Shown one piece after another: positions 19,001-25,037 of a DNA stretch of 64,000 nucleotides. The notes under the pieces were generated by a model that saw only the letters and a list, made by a program, of their open reading frames with translations, ran no database searches and was not told the DNA's origin. A program made the position numbers and the translations under genes. The stretch covers positions 63,285-127,284 of the forward strand of contig JAPCJP010000002.1 in assembly GCA_027886885.1 (NCBI GenBank), written 5' to 3'. Numbering within the stretch: position 1 is the first letter of the stretch; each line of letters opens with the position of its first letter. The DNA is from Nitrososphaerota archaeon. Its GTDB lineage: Archaea; Thermoproteota; Nitrososphaeria; Nitrososphaerales; Gagatemarchaeaceae.

Positions 19001-19576
19001 GAGCGCCAGGCGGTTCAACATCAGCGTGTTGAAGCTGTCAAAGTCCTTGGAGAGGTAGTCGATGACAGGCTCCGGCAGAACCTCAGGTGGGCAGTCGTTC
19101 TGGGGGGCGCAGTCAAACCCCGGTGGGCACTCGACCTTGAAGCCGAAGGGCGTCTGGGAGAGAAGGGGGTCGTAACCGGGCGGTTGCTGTGCGGGGTTGG
19201 AGGCTTCGACTATCTGCAGAGTGTAAGTGGAAAAGTCCCCGCTGCTCGTGGGTCTGATGACCACGACCTTCGTGGGGTCCGGGACGGTCACGTTCTCCAG
19301 CACCAGTGCCTGGGTGACCGGGGCGAGGGCGGCGAACGGGTTCGCCCATTCGATGCCGATGTTTGTGATCCTCGTCCCGCCCTCGATGAGGAAGTTCGTG
19401 GGGCCGAGCGGCGGAGTGGGAGCGTGATACAGGAATACGACGATGAGCGGAAGGTCGCCGGTCTCCTCCGGAGGGATCACCTCGAGATAGTTTATCCCGT
19501 TCAAGGTGGTCGAGTTCTGAAGCAGCTGGCGCCTCTCGGCGTCGTCGCAGCTCAGCTGGAATTCTTCGGTCGTCAT
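15998..19576 (-). CDS. eCIS baseplate wedge protein, J-type (first copy, with inserted repeats)
   Basis: This 1192-aa J/gp47-like protein has an N-terminal domain of about 165 residues ending in a Cys-rich turn (C150, C156, C162). Then comes the recognisable baseplate region: YLSKDFDSFNTLMLNRL, HPADMGVALVELLAYVGDQL, YLGTARRRISIRRHARLLD. Residues 270-790 contain extra beta modules, including two near-identical copies of about 62 residues (487-548 and 720-782) and one DQESAVIAYV module like those in the tail protein I-like gene. The conserved wedge domain resumes afterwards (VKDYEAILAQYPGVEQ). It starts right after the gp25-like gene. The insertions make it longer than typical homologues. Confidence 0.88.
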   Translation of the reverse strand: MTTEEFQLSCDDAERRQLLQNSTTLNGINYLEVIPPEETGDLPLIVVFLYHAPTPPLGPTNFLIEGGTRITNIGIEWANPFAALAPVTQALVLENVTVPDPTKVVVIRPTSSGDFSTYTLQIVEASNPAQQPPGYDPLLSQTPFGFKVECPPGFDCAPQNDCPPEVLPEPVIDYLSKDFDSFNTLMLNRLALINPNWQERHPADMGVALVELLAYVGDQLSYYQDAVATEAYLGTARRRISIRRHARLLDYMMHDGCNARAWVTMEIDPSVDGLVVPAGTGLLTGGKGDSTVVTGGLDLALEGATVFETMTDVTLYSAQNEVQFYTWQEEDCCLPLGGTTVTLNNAHYALDIPVFTLTGVSGLGTGTPQGELIEALAGTSTKTSGTSPGGQDLLGVVSTAGLAKGTVIVVNPGGADQESAVIAYVQVGSVALTSNLANPHPAGEAVVSVPLAAYLLQQYGADWMVGAIYNITSGPTGTSTVGTTATVLQDSGADWTTGEWVGDYLEYTSGPAEGQSRPITANTATTITTTAFSPAPTLTGGDSFSLVTSQATLSLTDGVHSATVAYSGDPTASVTVDGNAVDELVVTSGSGNLVFSAHTLRIGSVLIFEEVRSPTTGRRPDADPTNRCAVRLTGVSATVDPLDPVTTPLLDVTWDPADAPSFPLCLESVLDPDFGDLPEPVSVAHGNTMLVDNGQTQALGTLPLVPAFSDKTSSGSTANVLQDTGASWTVNQWVDYHLEYTSGPAAGQSLLITANTATTITTAVAFVPGPTASGGDSFSIANSGYVDSAGEVYTGYSEFLGNTPKAAGDDSEGRRFQPGLSYQPVTFAAPFDPTQPASSAFGYDVRTALPSITVLGQNQVWAPQRDLLSSDAFQYQFVTEADNDGTAYLRFGDGVQGSLPTASTKQDPNPFYTVYRIGNGSSGNVGREAISRVVNTSIYGSCMQADTPFDGTGILTIRNPMEAQGGTDPEAAEDVRQFAPYAFDSQQRAVTVKDYEAILAQYPGVEQGFAQLMWTGSWWTYYISVDRTGGLTVDAPFQQQVQTYLNSYRMAGYDLDITNPVFVPLEIEMHVCVAPGYSPSNVLQSLLQVFSSKINPDGTTGFFYPDNFTFGQTVYLSTIYETATSVTGVSSVVVEVFQRYGRVAQGELATGEIKMEAPEVARLDNDPNFPENGIIVIVVDGGQTATGVGSLP
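17231..17419 (-). repeat. Internal repeat copy 2 in the large J-type protein
   Basis: It encodes residues 720-782, beginning VLQDTGASW and containing LEYTSGPAAGQS and ITANTATTITT. It matches copy 1 (17933-18118) nearly residue by residue, so the module was duplicated within the gene. Confidence 0.8.
17933..18118 (-). repeat. Internal repeat copy 1 in the large J-type protein
   Basis: It encodes residues 487-548, beginning VLQDSGADW and containing LEYTSGPAEGQS and ITANTATTITT. The pair is separated by about 170 residues of other beta-rich sequence. The high identity suggests recent duplication or gene conversion. Confidence 0.8.
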
Positions 19577-19933
19577 CTAGAACTCCTCGGTCACAGTCGC
19601 CACCTGCTGTTGCTGGGTCTGCTTCACGATGTATGTCACGACAATCTGCAGCGTCGAATCCTGACCCGTGACAACCACGGACTGGACCTTGATCAGGTCG
19701 CCGAGCCACTGCTGCAGCGAGCCGTTGACGAGGGTCTGCACCGCGTTGACGAGGTCGTCGCTCAATGGGGCGAAGATGAGCTGGTTGATGCCGGACCCGA
19801 AGGTCGGACGGTTCACCCTCTCCCCCATGGTGGTGAAGAGGATCTGCTCGATCATCTGCTCAATGTGGTCGCTGTCGGTGGCCGTAGCCGTCCGTCCGTT
19901 CTTATCGAACTTGAATGGATAGGCGAACTCCAG
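19577..19933 (-). CDS. gp25-like baseplate wedge protein (probable frameshift or CTG start at its N-terminus)
   Basis: This is the GPW/gp25 family wedge protein that contacts the sheath and helps start contraction. The first in-frame ATG is at 19855, which would give 92 aa starting MIEQILFTTMGERVNRP. But the frame stays open upstream and encodes LEFAYPFKFDKNGRTATAT then DSDHIEQ, which is the normal gp25 N-terminus. The upstream frame starts only with a CTG (19933-19931). An ATG at 19940-19938, coupled to the PAAR stop as TGATG, would read M-P-L-E-F-A-Y if the run of five Cs after it were four. So either a one-base indel in that homopolymer (error or mutation) or a rare CTG start is involved. 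The fold call is firm; the start is not. Confidence 0.85.
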   Translation of the reverse strand: MEFAYPFKFDKNGRTATATDSDHIEQMIEQILFTTMGERVNRPTFGSGINQLIFAPLSDDLVNAVQTLVNGSLQQWLGDLIKVQSVVVTGQDSTLQIVVTYIVKQTQQQQVATVTEEF

Positions 19934-19939
19934 GGGGCA

Positions 19940-20272
19940 TCACGTCCCTGTTACCCTCGTCTGCGTGGCGACGACGTTCGGAGGTCCCTGCGGGGCCTGT
20001 TCTGCGCTGAGGCAGAGGCCGGTGCTATCGGCCAGGACCGCGGGTACACCGTTGATCAGGATACGGGTCGCCGGTGTCATCCACACGACCTCGACGCACG
20101 GTTGCGGCACCCCAGCGACATTGAAGGGACATCCCGCGACCAGGTACTCGTCGTCCTGGGTCATCGCCGGTTGGCCGCTGAGGAGGACCGCGGAGCCGGC
20201 CGGTATCTCCTGGACCTGGCCTCCGTGAGGGCAAATCACGCTCGCGCCAGCCTGCTGGATTAGTCCCGGCAA
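19940..20272 (-). CDS. PAAR-like spike-tip protein
   Basis: This protein of about 110 aa is the first gene of the baseplate block. The N-terminal PGLIQQAGASVICPHGGQ, the middle QPAMTQDDEYLVAGCPF and PQPCVEVVW, and the C-terminal LCLSAEQAPQGPPNVVATQTRV match PAAR-like tip proteins of eCIS, which cap the spike and pierce the target envelope. The frame can start at TTG 20314, but TTG 20272 gives the family-like MPGLIQQAG start and has GGGGAG 12 nt upstream, so it is preferred. The stop TGA overlaps an ATG (TGATG) in front of the gp25-like gene. Conserved Cys and His in CPHGG, GCPF and QPC may bind a metal. Confidence 0.85.
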   Translation of the reverse strand: MPGLIQQAGASVICPHGGQVQEIPAGSAVLLSGQPAMTQDDEYLVAGCPFNVAGVPQPCVEVVWMTPATRILINGVPAVLADSTGLCLSAEQAPQGPPNVVATQTRVTGT

Positions 20273-20440
20273 AGGCGCATCAAGCTCCCCGACGGAGTTT
20301 GGTAAAGTTAGCAAATAAACATAACCGACCTAGAATGGTAGCTCGTGGGATTTCTGAGGCGCGAGGGTCCGGCCCCGCCCAGGCGAAGGGTGTACCTGGA
20401 TGGCCGGAAATCATCAGGTGAATCGGTCTTTTCGGTTGGG

Positions 20441-20446
20441 AAAAAA
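20441..20446 (-). terminator. T-tract downstream of the VOC gene
   Basis: Minus-strand transcripts read CTTTGTTTTTTCCC here, about 65 nt past the VOC stop. Archaeal termination uses such U-rich tracts. It would also insulate the eCIS block from the housekeeping genes to its right. Confidence 0.35.
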
Positions 20447-20512
20447 CAAAGAGAGCCGGAGACCGACCTCAGTCCGGTCCGGTGCGCGGAGCGAGTCAGC
20501 CAGCCTTGAGCC

Positions 20513-20893
20513 TTACATCGAGCCTTGGTAGAGCCCGATGACGTTGCCCTCGGTGTCCTTGATGTAGGCGGTCCAGCCCATGTTGGGGATCTCCGTCTTC
20601 TTCCCGACTACCTTGCCGCCGAGCTTCTCCACCTTCGCCAGAGACTTGTCGATGTCGGCCACGCCTACGGTGACAACGACGGACTTTAGGGGTCCCTCCC
20701 TCTTCCCCATCCCGCCGTTGATGGCGCCGGGCTTCTTGGGCATCATCGTCTTCTCGTCCGTCTCGGTGGTCTGAAGCATCCAGTACTCCATCGGGGCGTA
20801 CTGCTGCGCAGCCCAGCCGAAGGCGTCCTTGTAGAACTTGGCGGCCCGCTTCACGTCGTCCGCAGGGATTTCAAAGTGAACTATGGAGTCCAT
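20513..20893 (-). CDS. VOC superfamily (glyoxalase-like) protein
   Basis: This 126-aa single-module vicinal-oxygen-chelate protein begins MDSIVHFEIPADDVKRAAKF and ends in IKDTEGNVIGLYQGS, the typical paired beta-alpha-beta-beta-beta pattern. Members bind a divalent metal and act on glyoxalase, dioxygenase or resistance substrates; the substrate here cannot be read from sequence. The frame is open further upstream, but ATG 20893 is chosen because a TATA element (20914-20923, GAATATTTAA on the plus strand) is centred 26 nt before it. Cytosolic, with no signal peptide. Confidence 0.85.
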   Translation of the reverse strand: MDSIVHFEIPADDVKRAAKFYKDAFGWAAQQYAPMEYWMLQTTETDEKTMMPKKPGAINGGMGKREGPLKSVVVTVGVADIDKSLAKVEKLGGKVVGKKTEIPNMGWTAYIKDTEGNVIGLYQGSM

Positions 20894-20913
20894 GTTATCG
20901 TCGTGATTTCTGG

Positions 20914-20923
20914 GAATATTTAA
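20914..20923 (-). promoter_or_regulatory. TATA element of the VOC gene
   Basis: On the minus strand it reads TTAAATATTC, centred about 26 nt upstream of ATG 20893. This fits leaderless archaeal transcription and supports the shorter start for this gene. Confidence 0.55.
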
Positions 20924-21125
20924 TGCAGTTAGGGACTGAAAGTATAGCGGGCTCTCGACCACGCCTCTAATGGCAAAGACCCTTCGGGCCATGAAAAAAG
21001 CGGCCCTGGCAGCAAGCGGGCCTACCCAGTCGTCCAGGGGCGGCAGGAATGCCTGGGAGTCGAGTTAAGCACCGACCTCGAGAACACTTAAGACGGAAAG
21101 GCGGGCGATGGGAGGGCTGACTTCT

Positions 21126-21869
21126 ATGGCGAAAGCAACGGGCAAGGGCGGCGAAGACCAAAGGATAATCGAGGAGTTGCGAAAGTTCGACACCGCGACG
21201 ATCTGCAACGTAGTGGCGACGTACGGCGGGAGCGATATCTGTCTTACTCTGTATGATGCCTGGTACGGGGAGTACTACACAGACTCGACCCTGCGCAGCA
21301 TCTATCCGGAACTCGGGCCGCTCTGTGGGTACGCAGCCACCGCTTGGTACTCGGACACAAAGGCCGACAATACCAAGCTGGACGATTGGTCGCTCTTCGA
21401 CCACATCGATAGGCAGAAGAAGCCGGTCATCCTGGTCGCCAAGCAGACCTGCTCACCCGGGCTCGAGAACAGAGTCGGGCTGTTCGGTGGGAACATGACG
21501 ACCGAGTTCAAGTCCATCGGGGTCCGGGGGGTCGTGACGGACGGACCGATGAGGGACTATGTCGAAATCAAGCCGATGAAGTTCCAGTACCTCGCCTCGG
21601 GGATGACCTCGGGCCACGGTCCTCTGCAGCTCAGGGGGGTCGGAATCCCGGTCACGGTCGCTGGCATGACGGTCGCCCCCGGTGACGTGATCCACGTGGA
21701 CCAGTGCGGGGCCTGCAAGTTTCCCGCCGAGTACCTGCCGGACGTGCTGAAGAATGCGACAGAGCTGCTCCGCAGGGAAAAGAAGTATCAGGCAAAGTTC
21801 CACGAGTCGGGGTTCACCCTGAAGCGGTGGAAGGAACTTGCGGCAAAAGAGAAGAAGGACATAGTCTAG
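21126..21869 (+). CDS. RraA-like / HMG-aldolase family protein
   Basis: This 247-aa protein belongs to the RraA-like family, which includes 4-hydroxy-4-methyl-2-oxoglutarate/oxaloacetate-type aldolases. Visible landmarks are FDTATICNVVATYG, LFGGNMTTEFKSIGVRGVVTDGPMRD and the metal/phosphate loop region APGDVIHVDQCG. The usual core of about 160 residues is preceded by an extended N-terminus and followed by a Lys-rich helix (LLRREKKYQAKFHESG). ATG 21126 is preferred over 21108 because GGAGGG lies 10 nt upstream. A true aldolase, a decarboxylase or an RraA regulator cannot be told apart here. Confidence 0.8.
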   Translation: MAKATGKGGEDQRIIEELRKFDTATICNVVATYGGSDICLTLYDAWYGEYYTDSTLRSIYPELGPLCGYAATAWYSDTKADNTKLDDWSLFDHIDRQKKPVILVAKQTCSPGLENRVGLFGGNMTTEFKSIGVRGVVTDGPMRDYVEIKPMKFQYLASGMTSGHGPLQLRGVGIPVTVAGMTVAPGDVIHVDQCGACKFPAEYLPDVLKNATELLRREKKYQAKFHESGFTLKRWKELAAKEKKDIV

Positions 21870-21888
21870 CCTGCGCCTGCTCGGAGCG

Positions 21889-22446
21889 TCACGTCGGGAC
21901 CTTGGCCCCACAGGATGAACAGAAGATAGAACCGTCGCGGAGCCTCGCTCCGCAGCTCGAACAGTAGTTCGTCCTTCCCGGAAACGCCGTGTAGTCGGGA
22001 TCTTGTGCTGCCTGCGCGGTCTGCGGCGGCTTTGCGGTAGCCAGATAGGGGGAGCTAGTGGCCGCAGATTCAGATTTGCTGCTAAGACCCAGTATGGCCC
22101 CAACGAGGGTCAGGATGAATCCGATTACGAACCCCCCGAGGGTTGGGATGGCCCCCAGCACCATCATTATCAAAGCCAGCATGCCGCCCCACCTCCTCCT
22201 GCTCTTGCTGTCGGAGTTGAGCAGAAACCCTCCGACCATGATCAGGGCTCCTGAGATTATGCCGAACGAGGCCAGAGCGTAGATGACATCATTGAGAAAG
22301 GAGGCTGAGACGTTCACCCCAAGGTCCAGATTGTTCGCCAGTCCCCCAGGGATGTAAGCCGTTGCCAGCGCGATAAGCCCACCAACTGCCGCATAGAAGA
22401 ATCCACCCACGATGGTCAGGAGCGCAGCCGTCAGCTTGCTAGCCAA
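21889..22446 (-). CDS. Four-helix membrane protein with C-terminal zinc ribbon
   Basis: This 185-aa protein has four hydrophobic segments (about 8-30, 50-75, 85-105, 107-125), a linker rich in Ala, Ser and Thr, and a C-terminal ribbon with CSSCGARLRDGSIFCSSCGAK. This layout is common in archaeal membrane proteins of unknown role. The start is TTG, with a TTAAATAA element about 33 nt upstream. The ribbon would be cytosolic if the N-terminus is inside. No function can be assigned. Confidence 0.75.
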   Translation of the reverse strand: MASKLTAALLTIVGGFFYAAVGGLIALATAYIPGGLANNLDLGVNVSASFLNDVIYALASFGIISGALIMVGGFLLNSDSKSRRRWGGMLALIMMVLGAIPTLGGFVIGFILTLVGAILGLSSKSESAATSSPYLATAKPPQTAQAAQDPDYTAFPGRTNYCSSCGARLRDGSIFCSSCGAKVPT

Positions 22447-22552
22447 TCTTCTTCTTCCTTGGACTACGCGGTTCGTTATTTAACCGGGAAGCAGGCATCG
22501 CCGGATACCGCCCCAGAAGCCTTTTTCTTCTGACAGGTAACGAAGCCGGACC

Positions 22553-23269
22553 GTGGGCGACGACTATCCTGCGGTGTGGGTCCACCGGCATCACCACGGA
22601 CGCATCCTGTTCGCGGTCCTCGGGATGCTACTGATCGGGGTTGTCGCACTTTTACTTCTTGAAGCTGGCGCGTTTGCCTTCGAGAAGATCGGCTTCACAC
22701 CACTCGAGTTCGCCGTGATCCTGTTCCTCACCTTCCTCGGAAGCGCCGTCGATATCCCCCTCTACAGCGTTAAGAGCATCGTGCCCATGGTCGAAGTGCA
22801 AGAGGTGAGGGCCTTCTGGGTGACCTATCGCGTGCCCCACCGGGTCCTTAGGCAGGTATCGACCATCGTGGCGGTGAACCTTGGAGGCGCTCTGATACCC
22901 AGCGGCGTCTCCATCTATCTGCTGGCCACGCACTCAGAGTCGATACTCCTGGATGCGGGGGTCGGGGTCGTGGTGACATCCATTCTAGTCCACCTCATCG
23001 CGAGGCGAGTCCCGGGCGTCGGCATTGTGACCCCAGCGCTCCTGCCTCCGCTGTTTGCGGCGACGGTCGCCCTTGTGCTGGTCCCCGGTTCACCTGCCAT
23101 CGTCGCATACGTCTCCGGGACCTTCGGCACGCTGATTGGTGCCGACCTGACCAACCTGCGCCACGCAGACAACTCGGGCGCGAGGATGGAGAGCATAGGA
23201 GGGGCCGGCACCTTCGACGGGGTCTTCCTCACTGGGATAGTCGCAGTCATACTCGCGGCGCTGATCTGA
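22553..23269 (+). CDS. DUF1614 family membrane protein
   Basis: This 238-aa polytopic membrane protein has about seven hydrophobic helices. The C-terminal SGTFGTLIGADLTNL and SIGGAGTFDGVFLTGIVAV are the hallmark of DUF1614, found widely in archaea and some bacteria, with function unknown. It starts with GTG; a pyrimidine-rich TATA-like stretch lies about 33 nt upstream. The next gene (pdaD) starts 45 nt downstream with its own TATA-like CTAATAG, so co-transcription is possible but not required. Confidence 0.8.
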   Translation: MGDDYPAVWVHRHHHGRILFAVLGMLLIGVVALLLLEAGAFAFEKIGFTPLEFAVILFLTFLGSAVDIPLYSVKSIVPMVEVQEVRAFWVTYRVPHRVLRQVSTIVAVNLGGALIPSGVSIYLLATHSESILLDAGVGVVVTSILVHLIARRVPGVGIVTPALLPPLFAATVALVLVPGSPAIVAYVSGTFGTLIGADLTNLRHADNSGARMESIGGAGTFDGVFLTGIVAVILAALI

Positions 23270-23314
23270 GCGCGCCGAAGGCTAATAGAGCCGGGCCGAC
23301 GAGCGAGGAGCGGC

Positions 23315-23857
23315 GTGATTCCAAAGCACTTCTTCCTGACCAACGGCGTGGGGAGGCACAGCGAGCAGCTTCAGTCGTTCGAGCTCGCGCTGAGGGATGC
23401 AGGCATCCAGCACTGCAATCTCGTCAGCGTCTCGAGCATCATCCCGGCGGGATGCAAGCTGATCTCAAGGGAGAAGGGGAGGAAGCTGCTGACACCCGGT
23501 GAGATCACCTTTGTGGTCCTGGCCAGGAATTCCACCAACGAACCCCACAGGTTGGTTGTCTCCGCCGTGGGGCTGGCGATCCCGTCGAAGAAGAGCCAGT
23601 ACGGCTACATATCGGAGCACCACACCTACGGCCAGACCGAGGAGGCGGCGAGCGACTACGTCGAGGACCTTGCGGCTACGATGCTCGCGACGACCATGGG
23701 GTTCGAGTTCGACCCCGAGAAGGCATGGCGGGAGAGAGAGCAGCTCTTCAAATCGAGCGGCATCATCATCAAGACCACGCACATAGTCCAGTCTGCCGCG
23801 GGAGACAAGAACGGTCTCTGGACCTCCACCGTGGCGGCCGCTGTCTTCGTTCCCTAG
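23315..23857 (+). CDS. pdaD: Pyruvoyl-dependent arginine decarboxylase
   Basis: This 180-aa proenzyme self-cleaves to make the beta and alpha subunits. The cleavage point is visible at Ser40-Ser41 in [14 protein letters not shown]; Ser41 becomes the pyruvoyl group. Other family motifs are the N-terminal [20 protein letters not shown] and [13 protein letters not shown]. It converts arginine to agmatine, the precursor of archaeal polyamines and of the agmatidine base in tRNA-Ile2. The length is close to Methanocaldococcus PdaD. It starts with GTG. It is cytosolic and not in an obvious pathway operon. Confidence 0.93.
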   Translation: MIPKHFFLTNGVGRHSEQLQSFELALRDAGIQHCNLVSVSSIIPAGCKLISREKGRKLLTPGEITFVVLARNSTNEPHRLVVSAVGLAIPSKKSQYGYISEHHTYGQTEEAASDYVEDLAATMLATTMGFEFDPEKAWREREQLFKSSGIIIKTTHIVQSAAGDKNGLWTSTVAAAVFVP

Positions 23858-23890
23858 GACGATTGTTCCCGAAGGCCTGATGGGTCGACC

Positions 23891-24937
23891 CTACTGTCCG
23901 TCGAAATCTCTTCGGATGAGTTCGACCACGTTCTGCTGGCCGCTCTTGGTCACCTTCACATAGCGCATCTGTTCTAATCGCCTGACCTGCCTCCACTGGC
24001 TCGTCCTTGGCAGCGAGAATCGCTCCCTCAGCTCTGCCTCCGTGGCCTTGCCTCCCTTGTCCCTGATGAACCTGAGAACTTCCAGGTCTTCCGCGCGGAG
24101 ACTCTCTGACGTGCTAGGTCGACGCCCCCTGCGCAGAAAGAGCGTCGTCCCAATGGCCCCCAAGGCCACCACGAGCGCAGCAAGAGCGATGTAATCCAGC
24201 GAGCTAGGACCAAAGGGGCCTTGGCTGAGGGAGGTGGACGTGGCGCTCGAGGAAATCGAAGTCCCAGTCTGGCTACCCGTCGACCCGGTCGGGGTGGATG
24301 GAACCGTAGAGGCACCTGAGCTCGACGTGAGTGAGCCTACAGTGGAGGTGGAACCGGAGTTGGAGGTGGAACCGGTCAGCGGTAGACCGTAGTCGATGGT
24401 CCATGGACCCGGGGCGAGCGAGATGACGGGGCTTCCGTTCTGGGTAACAACCGATTCGGGCACTCCCGATAGATCGAGGATGGTAGACTGGGCCGGGAGC
24501 ACGACGGTAGCGTTTAGCTCTGAGGCGAAGTTCAAAGTCCAAGCGCCCCCCGTCTTGTTCGTGAGGGCGTCGGTATCATAGGTTATCGTCACCTCGGTGG
24601 CCCCCAGGGAGTAGACCGTCATGTTGTCTCCGTTGAGCTGGTAGGAGAGAGTCCGCCCAGCCTGGTCGGAGACTAGGATGTCCCCCACTTGCGAGGAGAG
24701 GAGGGGCACATAGATGGATGTGAGGTTCCCCGGGACGGTTAGCGTCAGGTTCACCGAAGTCGTTCCGTCTGCGTAGACGACGATGATGGTAGGATTGGCT
24801 TGGACTCCAGGCGCGAGAGCTGTGGAGGAGTGCAGGGTCAGTAGAACCCCAAGGGTCAAGACGCACAAGGCCACCAAGAGGACCTTACCGCCTCCGCCTC
24901 GGGGCCCGGTTCGCGACATCGATGACACCCAGGTCAC
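23891..24937 (-). CDS. Membrane-anchored winged-helix regulator with extracytoplasmic sensor domain
   Basis: This 348-aa protein has an N-terminal membrane segment (about 18-38), an extracytoplasmic beta-rich domain (about 50-190), a Ser/Thr/Gly linker (190-245), a second membrane helix (about 250-268), and a basic stop-transfer RRGRR followed by a cytoplasmic winged helix (about 280-345: EDLEVLRFIRDKGGKATEAE and LEQMRYVKV). Such one-component membrane regulators are typical of archaea; the wing-helix resembles DUF7343-type domains. It would sense a surface signal and bind DNA directly. GTG 24937 is favoured because a TATA element is centred about 29 nt upstream. Confidence 0.78.
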   Translation of the reverse strand: MTWVSSMSRTGPRGGGGKVLLVALCVLTLGVLLTLHSSTALAPGVQANPTIIVVYADGTTSVNLTLTVPGNLTSIYVPLLSSQVGDILVSDQAGRTLSYQLNGDNMTVYSLGATEVTITYDTDALTNKTGGAWTLNFASELNATVVLPAQSTILDLSGVPESVVTQNGSPVISLAPGPWTIDYGLPLTGSTSNSGSTSTVGSLTSSSGASTVPSTPTGSTGSQTGTSISSSATSTSLSQGPFGPSSLDYIALAALVVALGAIGTTLFLRRGRRPSTSESLRAEDLEVLRFIRDKGGKATEAELRERFSLPRTSQWRQVRRLEQMRYVKVTKSGQQNVVELIRRDFDGQ

Positions 24938-24960
24938 GTCTTCGGCGGTTCGATGTCTAT

Positions 24961-24970
24961 GGATAAAAAG
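24961..24970 (-). promoter_or_regulatory. TATA element of the membrane-anchored regulator
   Basis: It reads CTTTTTATCC on the minus strand, centred about 29 nt before GTG 24937. This fits a leaderless message starting at the GTG. Confidence 0.5.
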
Positions 24971-25037
24971 TGGAGGACGGGGATGCCGGTATCCCCGAAC
25001 CTCTTCAGCCTTCTTCTCACGGCCACAGACGCCTCGG

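Noticed and set aside
18536-20263. A 575-codon plus-strand open frame opposite the large J-type and PAAR genes
   Set aside because: It is antisense to well-recognised eCIS genes, has a composition typical of a high-GC shadow (rich in Arg, Gly, Asp, His) and spans three real genes.
1-20314. Prophage interpretation of the tail-gene cluster
   Set aside because: No capsid, portal, terminase, lysis, integrase or attachment-site signal is seen, and DUF4157, DUF6519 and PAAR-like genes point to an eCIS; the unseen left flank remains a caveat.
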